Source of the DNA: CALGFH01 sp036003705
GTDB taxonomy: Bacteria > Actinomycetota > CALGFH01
Length of the DNA stretch: 16,463 bases
Assembly (NCBI GenBank): GCA_036003705.1
Contig: DASYSE010000095.1
Coordinates: forward strand, 1 to 16,463
Direction of reading: 5' to 3'
Part shown: one piece after another, positions 1 through 6,286 of the stretch
Position numbering within the stretch: the stretch's first letter is position 1
How the letters are laid out: the number at the start of each line of letters is the position of its first letter
Notes under the pieces: generated by a model
What the model was told of the DNA's origin: nothing
Seen by the model: only the letters and a program-made list of their open reading frames with translations
Databases searched by the model: none
Position numbers and translations under genes: made by a program

Positions 1-44
1 TCATCCAGGAGATCACCTTGGCGTTGGGCCAGCCCCAGGGTCAT
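1..44 (-). CDS. Transposase N-terminus, probable IS1182 family (partial, runs off the window)
   Basis: On the minus strand an ATG at 44-42 opens a reading frame that begins MTLGLAQRQGDLLD and leaves the window. This matches my memory of the conserved start of IS1182-family DDE transposases (M-T-L-G-L-A-x-R-Q-x-D-L-L). Only 14 codons are visible, so no catalytic residue can be checked. The 70 bases upstream of the start are less GC-rich than their surroundings and would contain the outer inverted repeat of the insertion sequence, but I cannot fix its end. The element lies outside the integrated phage-like element and probably marks the left flank. It could be an unrelated protein with a similar start. 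Confidence 0.5.
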   Translation of the reverse strand, partial: MTLGLAQRQGDLLD

Positions 45-344
45 CGGTCGCTCCCGGGTCGAGAACTACAGCCATGTAATTCTCACCCATACACGACCAC
101 ATCGCGAGCACTCACGCCCACGAAAGACACCAGCCACCTAGAGCCCGTGGTGGACCAGCTCGGCCACGGTGAAGGCGCTTGAGGAAGCCTTCGGGCTCCC
201 CCTCCGATAGCTCCCAGGGCGCACATCCGGCGCACGTGACAGCTACCGAGCCTGACCAATGATGGCCAGAGTTGAGTAGCGTTCTACCTGGTCAGCGAAG
301 GCGTCGAGAACCGGGCGCAGGTCAGGCCGGCGGGCCGTACACTT
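45..344. other. Gene-free stretch between insertion sequence and integrated element
   Basis: About 300 bases with no supported gene. Bases about 60-115 are comparatively AT-rich (for example catgtaattctcacccat) and probably hold the promoter and terminal repeat of the IS to the left. Bases 260-355 can be read as an open plus-strand frame (VAFYLVSEGVENRAQ...) without a plausible start, which may be the debris of an older gene. The stretch ends at the putative attachment core at 345. Confidence 0.4.
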
Positions 345-355
345 CTACGACATCT
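345..355. repeat. Putative left attachment core (CTACGACATCT)
   Basis: The 11-mer recurs exactly at 9242-9252 in the same orientation. This copy begins 26 bases beyond the integrase stop codon at 382-384, where attP commonly lies in integrating elements. No tRNA gene overlaps it. The match is too short to be significant alone; the shared position relative to two integrase ends is what makes it worth naming. Confidence 0.3.
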
Positions 356-381
356 GAGCGCCGCCGGCGCAGTTGCGCTGG

Positions 382-926
382 TCACGAGCCCGCCTCCCGT
401 CTTTCTGGGGCCGAGGCGGGCTCGTTTGCTAACACGCTGCTAACAGCCGGGTCCAGGAACAGCCCGGCGACCCTGCTGACCGCGGCCCGCTGGGTGCCGG
501 GCGTCACGTGGCTGTAGGTGTCCAGGGTGACACGGACAGAGGCGTGGCCGAGCTGCTCGGCAACCACCTTGGGGTGCTCGCCGGCTTCCAGCGCCATCGT
601 CGCCAGCCGTGCCGCAGATCATGGAACCGGATCGGTGGCAGGCCGAGCCGGGCCGCCCGGCGCTTGAACTGGATTGACACCGCATCCGGGTTCAGCGGCT
701 CGCCGCCTGGGCGGGTGAACACCCGGCCGTGGTCGGAGTAGCCGGCGCCGAAGGCCAGCCGCTCGGCCGCCTGCCGCTTGCGGTGTGCCCGCAGCGCGGC
801 GATGGTGGCTGGGTCCAGCTCGACCCGGCGCCGGCCGGCTGCCGTCTTGGCTTGCCGGACGGTGAGGTAGCCGCCGTCCAGGTGCATGTCGGCCCAGCCG
901 AGGCCGACCAGCCAACCGTGCCGCTA
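382..926 (-). pseudogene. Tyrosine-recombinase integrase, catalytic domain remnant, frameshifted
   Basis: This is a phage-type site-specific integrase that would insert and excise the element. Minus-strand translation from about 926 gives RHGWLVGLGWADMHLDGG, the start of the catalytic domain with the first arginine, and later FHDLRHG (the HxxR box). At about 604-608 one base is missing. The frame then continues as LATMALEAGEHPKVVAEQLG, followed by HAS and VTLDTYSHV, which carries the second histidine and the nucleophile tyrosine. Both halves together restore a normal catalytic domain, so the shift is a single-base deletion. A TAG lies at 926-924, and upstream of it there is no recognisable core-binding domain, so the N-terminal half is missing. 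The C-terminal end at 382 is intact. The family assignment is firm; the protein cannot be active as written. Confidence 0.85.
385..424. terminator. 12-bp inverted repeat at the integrase 3' end
   Basis: CGAGCCCGCCTC at 385-396 pairs perfectly with GAGGCGGGCTCG at 413-424 across a 16-base loop. It overlaps the last codons of the integrase and lies just inside the putative attachment core. On the plus strand it is followed by TTTG, on the minus strand by no T tract, so a terminator role is only plausible. Confidence 0.4.
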
Positions 927-1102
927 TGGCCGGACGCCGCCCGGCGTTCCGGCTCGGACGGGCTCGGGCGTTCGAGCTTGCGCGCCGGGGCGAGCTGCCG
1001 TTCCCGGTCTACAGGCTCGGCCGCTCCTTCAGGGTGCCAACCGCGGCGTTCAGGCGTGCGCTTGGGCTCGACCCGAAGGACAGCCATGGATCGTAAAGAC
1101 GA

Positions 1103-1137
1103 CGGCGCCCGAGGGCCGCCATACCCCTCGGGCGCCG
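1103..1137. terminator. 13-bp hairpin upstream of the early genes
   Basis: CGGCGCCCGAGGG (1103-1115) pairs with CCCTCGGGCGCCG (1125-1137) over a 9-base loop. It lies between the truncated integrase and the first plus-strand gene, about 55 bases before the start at 1191. It could insulate the two directions of transcription or act as a leader hairpin. Bases 927-1102 beside it hold no gene that I recognise. Confidence 0.45.
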
Positions 1138-1177
1138 AACATGTCAGCCAACCCCGACCGACAGACCCGCACAGACC

Positions 1178-1183
1178 AGGAGG
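1178..1183 (+). promoter_or_regulatory. Ribosome binding site AGGAGG
   Basis: A perfect AGGAGG lies 7 bases before the ATG at 1191. It decides the start of this gene against several upstream in-frame ATGs and GTGs. Confidence 0.8.
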
Positions 1184-1190
1184 TCTCTGC

Positions 1191-1595
1191 ATGTCCGAAA
1201 CCACTCTACAGCGCGCCGATGACTGGCTGCGCGAGCATCTCGCCGAGGACCCGCCAATCGGGCTGAAGCTGCTTGACGGCGACGTGGTGCTCGGCGCGCT
1301 GGTCACCACCGAGACCCGCACCGGCAACGACGGCGGCGAGTTCGAGGTCGCCGTGCTCGGCGAGGCCGATCTCAGCGCCATGGCCGACCCGCTGGAGGAG
1401 TTCGACGAGGACCAGCTCGTCTCGCTATCTGTCTCCGGCGCCTCCATCAAGCGCCAGTGGGACCGGCTATAGCCGCGCTCGGGCGAGCGGATCGGTGTCC
1501 GTCGTCTCTACAAGACCAAGACGAGCAAGGGCCAGGACACGGTCCTGTACAACCTGCGCGTCTTCCGTCCCGAAGGTGATGGCGCCGGCCAGTAG
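1191..1595 (+). pseudogene. Small phage protein, possibly OB-like, interrupted by an in-frame TAG
   Basis: The strong ribosome binding site sets the start at 1191. Translation gives 93 residues (MSETTLQRADDWLREHL...) up to TAG at 1470-1472. Directly after it, in the same frame, comes PRSGERIGVRRLYKTKTSKG and a tail ending in LRVFRPEGDGAGQ, which stops at 1593-1595. That tail matches a common ending of small actinophage proteins (pattern GDRVGI-x-YLGE-x-x-K-x-G...YRV), in which a beta-rich body is followed by such a segment. The two parts therefore belong to one 134-codon gene in which one codon, plausibly CAG, is now TAG. The gene is acidic in its first two thirds. Function is unknown; single-stranded DNA binding is a guess. 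It overlaps the next gene by 17 bases. Confidence 0.6.
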
Positions 1596-2139
1596 CGGCG
1601 CCGAGCTGCTGGACGCTCTCCACGCCGTGCTGCACTCCAAGACGCTGGTTGACCGGCTGACCGCCATGGACGAATCGCCGTGGGCCGACTGGGCCCGCGG
1701 CCGTGGGCTCAATCAGCCGGGGCTGGCCAAGCTGCTGCGCCCGTTTGGGATCAAGCCGTGCAACGTCCGCGAGCACGGCACCGACCCGCCCAAGAAGGGC
1801 TACCGGGTCGAGCAGTTCGACGACGCCTGGACCCGCTACGCGCCACACCTGCGCGCTACCGCCGCTACAGCCGCTACAGCCGTAACATCCCAGGTCAGCG
1901 GGCAAATGCCAGCCGCTACACAGCCGCTACATGCCGCTACAGAACCCGGCGATGTAGCGGCATGTAGCGGGGACGTAGCGGCTGCGATTCCTGCTCTGAC
2001 CAGCGATATTACGGATGTAGCGGCTGTAGCTTATACCCCTAGCGAAGACGGCGAGCAATGGACCGACGCCGACGACGACGCTTGGCGCGACGGCCGGCTC
2101 CCCAGCGTCCCCGACGACCCAAGGAGGTTCACCCGATGA
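1579..2139 (+). CDS. DUF3631-domain protein, probable replication protein (stand-alone domain)
   Basis: The 186-residue product starts at ATG 1579, inside the tail of the preceding gene. Residues about 6-93 match the DUF3631 domain that usually forms the C-terminus of phage or plasmid primase/helicase-like ATPases: LLDALHAVL...MDESPWADW...GLNQPGLAKLLRPFGIKP...KKGYRVEQFDDAWTRYAPHL. The pattern looks like a winged helix, so DNA binding is likely. The ATPase part normally found in front is absent, which means either a natural short form or a truncated gene. Residues about 95-152 are a low-complexity Ala/Thr/Val linker, encoded by DNA full of GCCGCTACA repeats in both orientations (see the repeat entry). 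The C-terminus is acidic. Its stop overlaps an ATG (ATGA at 2136-2139). It may bind the repeats in its own gene; that is inference. Confidence 0.75.
   Translation: MAPASSGAELLDALHAVLHSKTLVDRLTAMDESPWADWARGRGLNQPGLAKLLRPFGIKPCNVREHGTDPPKKGYRVEQFDDAWTRYAPHLRATAATAATAVTSQVSGQMPAATQPLHAATEPGDVAACSGDVAAAIPALTSDITDVAAVAYTPSEDGEQWTDADDDAWRDGRLPSVPDDPRRFTR
1861..2033. repeat. Iteron-like array, GCCGCTACA, symmetrical, candidate replication origin
   Basis: Five exact GCCGCTACA copies start at 1861, 1870, 1912, 1923 and 1933, with a degenerate copy (GCCGTAACA) at 1879. They are followed by inverted copies: TGTAGCGGC exact at 1953 and 2016, and variants at 1963 (TGTAGCGGG), 1974 (CGTAGCGGC) and 2025 (TGTAGCTTA). 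Start-to-start steps are 9, 9, 33, 11 and 10 bases on the left and 10, 11, 42 and 9 on the right, close to helical multiples and mirrored around about 1947. The right arm contains locally AT-richer spots (GATATTACG and TTATACCCCTAG). The inverted copies encode different residues from the direct ones, so conservation is at DNA level. This is the usual look of iterons bound by a replication initiator. Confidence 0.6.
2122..2127 (+). promoter_or_regulatory. Strong ribosome binding site before ATG 2136
   Basis: AGGAGG stands 8 bases before ATG 2136, whose reading frame runs into hicB. It either starts a long form of HicB, with 33 extra residues at the front, or is the relic of a gene displaced by the hicBA insertion. 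Confidence 0.6.
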
Positions 2140-2167
2140 CTACCTGGCCGGCCGGCACTTCGGTGAC

Positions 2168-2234
2168 ACCAGCCGGGCACACCAGCCGGGCACGGCAGGC
2201 TGACTCTTTGCACGGTACGCGGTACGCTCTGTAC
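2168..2234 (+). promoter_or_regulatory. Probable hicBA promoter/operator with tandem repeats
   Basis: Just before hicB there is a 13-base tandem repeat (ACCAGCCGGGCAC at 2168-2180 and 2181-2193), and then GGTACGC twice in succession (2214-2220 and 2221-2227). TACGCT at 2223-2228 is 6 bases from the ATG at 2235, the spacing of a -10 box in front of a leaderless actinobacterial transcript. HicB proteins usually repress their own promoter, so the GGTACGC repeats may be its operator; that is inference. Confidence 0.4.
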
Positions 2235-2471
2235 ATGAGCGACTTGAGCGGCTCTTCCCCGACGCTTCATCTCACCGCCGTCGTCACCCAGGAGGGCGAC
2301 TGGTACGTCGCCCGCTGCCTGGAAATCGAGGCAGTCAGCCAAGGCGAGACCCTCGACCAGGCGCTCGCCAATCTCCGCGATGTGGTCGAGGTCTACCTGC
2401 AGGAGGAAGGGCTCCCGCCGGCCCCCACTCACCCGCTGGTCACCTCGATCGACGTGCCGATCCCGGCGTGA
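2235..2471 (+). CDS. hicB: HicB-family antitoxin
   Basis: The 78-residue product begins MSDLSGSSPTLHLTAVV, followed by EGDWYVARCLEIEAVSQGET and LDQALANLRDVVEVYL, the typical partial RNase-H-like HicB fold (a beta strand with W-Y-V-A, then the Q-G-x-T turn, then a helix). No separate DNA-binding domain is visible at the C-terminus. HicB neutralises HicA and usually regulates the operon. The stop codon overlaps the GTG of hicA by 4 bases (GTGA), so the two are translationally coupled, in antitoxin-first order. I chose ATG 2235 because homology begins soon after it and a leaderless-type promoter precedes it; the alternative ATG 2136 has a strong ribosome binding site and would add 33 residues of no recognisable family. 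Confidence 0.8.
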   Translation: MSDLSGSSPTLHLTAVVTQEGDWYVARCLEIEAVSQGETLDQALANLRDVVEVYLQEEGLPPAPTHPLVTSIDVPIPA

Positions 2472-2710
2472 CCGGGCGGCTGACCCGCGGCGTCTCCGGC
2501 AAGCAGGCCGTCGCTGCACTTGAGCGAGTCGGCTATCGGCCGCTGCGGATCAAGGGCGATCACCAGATCCTCAAGACCCGGAGGCCACGTCCGGGCGCCT
2601 ACGCCACGGTTGCCGTACCGCTACACAACGAGCTGGCCATCGGCACGCTCGCCGGGATCCTTCGCCGGGTCGGGCTGACCGCCGACGAGTTCCGGGAGCT
2701 GCTCCGCTAG
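2468..2710 (+). CDS. hicA: HicA-family mRNA-interferase toxin
   Basis: The 80-residue product starts at GTG 2468, overlapping hicB by 4 bases. It reads SGKQAVAALERVGYRPLRIKG, then DHQIL with the conserved histidine of the double-stranded RNA-binding-like fold, a strand VAVPLHNELAIGTL, and LRRVGLTADEFRELL at the end. This is full length for HicA, which cleaves mRNA when HicB is lost. In other HicA proteins the motif is usually G-S-H-H; here it is GDH, a mild variation that keeps the catalytic-type histidine. The gene ends in TAG, and this one looks like a genuine stop because HicA proteins normally end just after this helix. The pair may stabilise the element. Confidence 0.8.
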   Translation: MTGRLTRGVSGKQAVAALERVGYRPLRIKGDHQILKTRRPRPGAYATVAVPLHNELAIGTLAGILRRVGLTADEFRELLR

Positions 2711-2782
2711 CTGGGCGGGCGATAGCGCACAATGAGGGCGACCCGGCGAACGGGTCGACTGCAGCGAAGGGAAGGTGCGCCG

Positions 2783-3181
2783 GTGGACGAACCGCCACCG
2801 GCGCATCCCCTTGCCGCCGACCGGCTCACCCTCGATGAGCAGTTTGTTCTGTGCACGTGGTCGGTCCAGGCGCTCGCCGAAGAGCTGCTCATCAGCGAGG
2901 ACGCCGCCACTTAGCTGCTGGAGGCCGCCTACGCGCAGGGCCGCGTGCAGATCCTTGGCAATGGCTACTTTGCTGGCATGCAGGTCGACGGCCGCTGGCT
3001 GCTGGTCGAGGGCCGCGCCCGCATCACCTAGGCCACCAAGGAATGGCTGACCCTGCGGGCCATGGAACGCCAGCTCGAGTAGCTCACCCGGCGCTGTATC
3101 GTCCGGCGTATCATTGCGGGTAGGGCGGCACCCTGTAGCCCGGCTGGGGTGGCCGGCCACCCCCCGGCCGGGCTGCGTTAA
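2783..3181 (+). pseudogene. Small phage protein, possible winged helix, with three in-frame TAG codons
   Basis: From GTG 2783 (GAAGG 11 bases before it) the frame reads MDEPPPAHPLAADRLTLDEQ, then FVLCTWSVQALAEELLISED, and meets TAG at 2912. It continues in frame as LLEAAYAQGRVQILGNGYFA...VDGRWLLVEGRARIT, TAG at 3029, ATKEWLTLRAMERQLE, TAG at 3080, and runs open to TAA at 3179. The helix-helix-strand-strand order suggests a small winged-helix protein. Continuity across the first two TAGs is clear from protein-like composition on both sides. The third could be the true stop, because the sequence beyond it becomes a GC-rich palindrome. Glutamine at the TAG positions would fit. I do not recognise the family. 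The gene sits just before the head genes, where a regulator or a scaffold-type gene would be expected. Confidence 0.5.
3146..3163. repeat. 18-bp perfect palindrome before the capsid operon
   Basis: GGGGTGGCCGGCCACCCC is its own reverse complement and is flanked by further complementary CCCGGC/GCCGGG. It lies about 30 bases before the start of the head genes, so it may be an operator or a terminator stem for the preceding gene. There is no T tract. Confidence 0.4.
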
Positions 3182-3186
3182 AGGAG
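3180..3186 (+). promoter_or_regulatory. Ribosome binding site AAAGGAG for a TTG start
   Basis: AAAGGAG lies 8 bases before TTG 3195. It is the reason for choosing this rare start codon for the capsid delta-domain frame. Confidence 0.7.
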
Positions 3187-3194
3187 CCGCCGCC

Positions 3195-3452
3195 TTGTCC
3201 CTACTCGAAGAGCTGCGTCAGCGGCGTACCGCCGCCCGCACCGCCGCCGATGCCGTGCTGACCCGGGCCGCCGAAGACCCCGCTGGGCCGCGCGACCTGA
3301 CCCCCGAAGAGCTGGCCGACTACCAGGCCCAGGTCGTCGCCCAGCGCGAGGCCGAGGACGCGATCGAGGCCGAGCACGACCGCGAGGTCGCCGAGCTGCG
3401 CGCCGTGTCGACCAGGCAGCAGGCGCCTGCCGTGCCGCGCGAGCCGGTCTGA
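3195..3452 (+). pseudogene. Delta (scaffold) domain of the major capsid protein, split off by a 1-base deletion
   Basis: From TTG 3195 the 85-residue product is a charged coiled coil (MSLLEELRQRRTAARTAADA..., DLTPEELADYQAQVV...) typical of the N-terminal delta domain of HK97-fold capsids, which guides assembly and is removed by the prohead protease. It ends at TGA 3450. In the neighbouring frame the sequence continues without a break as LTREQSVYDWCQARG into the capsid proper. Adding one base near 3448-3450 (GTC-CTG-ACC) would join the two as one protein of about 415 residues. The stop context GTC-TGA-C recalls programmed frameshift sites, but the required shift is -1 and no slippery heptamer is present, so a deletion is the likelier cause. 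Confidence 0.7.
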
Positions 3453-3466
3453 CCCGCGAGCAGTCG

Positions 3467-4453
3467 GTGTATGACTGGTGCCAGGCCCGCGGCATGTTCG
3501 ACCCGGCCGACGAGCGGCTGAGCTTTGACCGCTACCTGCGCGGGCTGGTCACCGGCCGCTGGGACGGCGCCGAGCACGAGCGTGCGCTGTCCGAGGGCAC
3601 CCTGACCGCGGGCGGGCACCTGGTGCCGACGCCGCTGAGTGCCAGGGTGATCGACCTAGCCAGAAACCAGACCCGGGTGTTCCAGGCCGGCGCCATCACC
3701 GTGCCCATGACCGCGGCCACACTGAAGCTGGCCCGGCTGACCGGCGAGAACGCCCCGGCGTGGAAGAGCGAGAACGCCGCCATCACCGACCAGGACATGA
3801 CCTTCGACTCGGTCACCTTCACCGCGCGGACCATGGTGCGGCTGGTCAAGCTGTCGCTGGAGCTGTTCGAGGACAGCGATCCCTCGGCCGAGGACGTGAT
3901 CGCCCGATCGTTCGCCGGCCAGGTCGCGCTGGAGCTGGACCGGGTCGCGCTCCGCGGCTCGGGCACCCCGCCGGAGCCGCAGGGCGTCCGCAACCAGACC
4001 GGGGTGACCATCACGACCCACGGCGCCAACGGGTCGCTGATCGCCGTGGCGACCGCGTATGACTGGCACCTGGACGCCCGTGGGGTGGTGGCCGGCAACA
4101 ACTTCGAGCCGAACGCCCACATCCAGGCGCCCAGGACCTCGACCAGCCTGAGCAAGTTGCGCGAGGCGACCACCTCGGCCTACCTTGCGCCGCCGCCGAA
4201 CATGCTGCCGATGCTGACCACCAAACAGGTCCCGATCAACCTGACGGTGGGCACCAGCACCGACTGCTCGGAGATCTACACCGCGGACTGGTCGCAGCTG
4301 ATGATCGGCATCCGCAACGACTTCCGGCTGATCCCGCTCAAGGAGCGGTACCTGGCCGACAACCTACAGGACGCATTCCTGGCCTACCTCCGCGCCGACG
4401 TGCAGCTGGCGCAGCCTTCGGCGTTCGTGGTCGACACCGGCATCCGGACCTGA
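3467..4453 (+). CDS. Phage major capsid protein, HK97 fold
   Basis: This frame forms the icosahedral shell. The 328-residue product from GTG 3467 includes LSFDRYLRGLVTG and SEGTLTAGGHLVPTPLSARV (N-arm and start of the E-loop region), then RLTGENAPAWKSENAAITDQ, FDSVTFTARTMVRLVKLSLE, LFEDSDPSAEDVIARSFAGQ, ALELDRVALRGSGTPPEPQG and a C-terminal FLAYLRADVQLAQPSAFVVD. All are hallmarks of actinophage HK97-type capsids. The body is complete and undamaged. The true gene probably starts at 3195, with one base lost near 3450; GTG 3467 has no good ribosome binding site of its own, so without the delta domain its translation and assembly are doubtful. The portal gene follows after 3 bases. Capsid-before-portal is the reverse of the HK97 order. 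Confidence 0.92.
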   Translation: MYDWCQARGMFDPADERLSFDRYLRGLVTGRWDGAEHERALSEGTLTAGGHLVPTPLSARVIDLARNQTRVFQAGAITVPMTAATLKLARLTGENAPAWKSENAAITDQDMTFDSVTFTARTMVRLVKLSLELFEDSDPSAEDVIARSFAGQVALELDRVALRGSGTPPEPQGVRNQTGVTITTHGANGSLIAVATAYDWHLDARGVVAGNNFEPNAHIQAPRTSTSLSKLREATTSAYLAPPPNMLPMLTTKQVPINLTVGTSTDCSEIYTADWSQLMIGIRNDFRLIPLKERYLADNLQDAFLAYLRADVQLAQPSAFVVDTGIRT

Positions 4454-4456
4454 GCC

Positions 4457-5589
4457 GTGTCCTGGTGGGACCGCTGGGTCTGGTCCCGGGTCGCCAACCG
4501 TGAGGCGCTGACCCTCGAACAGCTGCTCGCCGACGAGGCCCGCCCGACCGCCGCCGGCGAGGCGGTCACCGTCGAGACCGCGCTGCGGCTGTCGACGGTA
4601 TGGGGTTGCGTCCGGCTCTTGAGCGACAGCGTCAGCACCTTGCCCCTGCACGTGTACCGGGGCGACGACCGCGATCCCATCTCCACGCCGCCGCTGCTGC
4701 AGCGCCCCAGCGCCGACTTCCCCGAGCTGGGCGATTGGCTCTGGGCGGTCATGGCCAGTCTCTTGCTCAGGGGGAACGCCTGGGGCGTCATCACCGCCCG
4801 GTCCGGCGCGGGGCTGCTGCCCGCCCAGGTCGACCTTGTCCACCCCGACCGGGTCGCCGTCACCGCCGAAGAGGGCCGCTGGGTCATCCGCATCGGCGGC
4901 AAGGCCTACAGCCGGGCCGAGCTGTTTCACTGCAAGGCCTACCCCTGGCCCGGCCAGCTGGAAGGGCTGTCGCCGATCGCCTACGCCCGCGAGAGCATCG
5001 GCCTGGGCTCGGCGCTGAGCGCTACGACGGCCACTTCTTCGCCGACGCCAGCATCCCCAGCGCCGTGCTCGAATCCGAGCAGGACATCAAGCGGGAAGCC
5101 GCCCAGCGGCTCAAGGCCGAGTGGAAGGAGCTGCTGGCCAACCGGCGCCGGGACATCGCCGTGCTCGGCAACGGCGCCCGGCTGCGCCCGATCGCCATCG
5201 CGCCCGACGAGGCCCAGTTCCTCGGCACGTTGGAGGCCAATGTGGCGACCATCTGCAGGTTCTATGGGGTGCCACCCGAGATGATGGGCGGCAAGACCGC
5301 CGGGCATGAGGCCTACACCTCGCCCGAGATGCGCGGTACCGACCTGCTCACCTGGACCCTTCGGCCATGGCTGTACCGGGTCGAGCGCGCCGTCTCCGGG
5401 CTGCTGCCACGCACCCAGCGCGCCCGCTTCAACCCCTGCGGCATGGTCCGGGCGACCCTGCTGGACCGCTACACCGCGCACAAGCTGGGCATTGAGGCGG
5501 GCTGGCTGCTGCCCAGCGAGGTCCGCGAGCTGGAAGATCGCCCGCCGATCGCCGGCATCGACGACCGACCAGAAGGAGTCGTCGCATGA
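4457..5589 (+). pseudogene. Phage portal protein, frameshifted
   Basis: The portal ring is the DNA entry point of the head and docks the terminase. From GTG 4457 the first frame (186 residues) reads MSWWDRWVWSRVANREALTL, ETALRLSTVWGCVRLLSDSV, LLLRGNAWGVITARSGAGLL, ending in YARESIGLGSA. At 5012-5016 one base is missing, and the frame switches to ERYDGHFFADASIPSAVLES, RRDIAVLGNGARLRPIAIAP, then FYGVPPEMMGGKTAGHEAYT, and ends GVVA at TGA 5587-5589. The joined product of about 377 residues is full length for the HK97-type portal family. Restoring a G (GCG-GCT-GAG) gives the expected ...GSAAERY. The stop overlaps the protease ATG. Without frameshifting only the N-terminal half is made. Confidence 0.88.
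5573..5578 (+). promoter_or_regulatory. Ribosome binding site AAGGAG of the protease gene
   Basis: AAGGAG lies 7 bases before ATG 5586, and that ATG overlaps the portal stop (ATGA). Together they fix the protease start upstream of the in-frame TAG at 5622. Confidence 0.75.
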
Positions 5590-6134
5590 CCCTAGACCAC
5601 GTCATCTACCCGGCCGAGCTCTAGCTCCGCGACGGCGGTGACGGCCGCACCCTGGAAGGCCCACTCCTACCATGGGGCGTCGAGGCCCGGGTCATGGACC
5701 GAGGGCGCCTGGTCGTCGAGGTCTTCGAGCGCGGCGCGTTGGCCGGCGCCGTGCCGTCTCGGGTCCCGCTCACCGCCACCCACCCGCGGGACAGCCAAAC
5801 CCTCCCGATCGGGGTGACGGTCGAGCTGGAGGAACGGGCCGACGCTGCCTGGGGTGCATGGCGAGTCAGCAAGACAGCGCTCGGCGACGAGGTCCTGGAG
5901 CTGGCCCGCGACGGCGTACCGCTCGGCTTGAGCGTCGGCTTCGCGGAGGTCCCTGGGGGCTCGCGCTGGTCGGCCGACCGCAAGCGCGTCACCCGGACGC
6001 GCGCCCAGCTCGATCACGTCGCCGTGGTCAGGGTGCCCGCCTATGTCGGCGCCGGGGTAGCGGCCATCCGGGCCGAGGACACCCGAGGCCTGCCGCTGCT
6101 CACCCGGGTCGCGCTGATGATGGGGCGTCGGTAG
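5586..6134 (+). pseudogene. HK97-family prohead protease with an in-frame TAG at codon 13
   Basis: This serine protease cuts the capsid delta domain during head maturation. The start at 5586 is set by AAGGAG and by the 4-base overlap with the portal gene. The frame reads MTLDHVIYPAEL, TAG (5622-5624), then LRDGGDGRTLEGPLLPWGVE and continues intact to TAG 6132-6134, 183 codons in all. The sequence before the TAG is the usual family start (Y/F-P-A-E-L-x-L), so the codon lies inside the gene. Likely catalytic residues are the histidine of LTATHPRD (about residue 66) and the serine of GLSVGF (about residue 116). The family usually has a long active-site loop and a length near 180-200, as here. 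If TAG is not read, an internal ATG (5694) would give a product that keeps both catalytic residues but lacks the first strand. Confidence 0.82.
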
Positions 6135-6136
6135 CC

Positions 6137-6283
6137 ATGGCTAAGGGCACCATCTACGGGTTCCACCGGGCCGGGCTGCAAGGCCTGTGCGTGGGCTGTC
6201 ACAAGCCGTTCATCGGCAAGGGCGACCGCTGCCCGGGCTGCACCGATGCGCTGCGCCGACGCAAGCGACACAAGCCACGGTGA
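6137..6283 (+). CDS. Small Zn-ribbon protein
   Basis: A 48-residue basic protein starts 2 bases after the protease stop. Two CxxC pairs (CVGC and CPGC, 15 residues apart) form a probable zinc-binding knuckle, followed by a lysine/arginine-rich tail (RRRKRHKPR). Its position directly before the HNH nuclease and the terminase suggests a nucleic-acid-binding role in packaging. The short size and close spacing on both sides favour a real gene. I do not recognise a named family. Confidence 0.65.
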   Translation: MAKGTIYGFHRAGLQGLCVGCHKPFIGKGDRCPGCTDALRRRKRHKPR

Positions 6284-6286
6284 CCC

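Noticed and set aside
692..1450. Long minus-strand open frame opposite the early genes
   Set aside because: Its composition is that of a GC-rich shadow. The plus-strand gene beneath it has a perfect ribosome binding site, and the integrase remnant uses another frame.
1853..2033. CRISPR array
   Set aside because: The repeats are only 9 bases, lie in both orientations with 0-33 base gaps and sit inside a coding gene; they fit iterons, not CRISPR.
3440..3470. Programmed frameshift at GTC-TGA-C between capsid delta domain and body
   Set aside because: The context recalls the +1 site of prfB, but joining the two frames needs -1, and no slippery heptamer is present; a one-base deletion like the others nearby is simpler.
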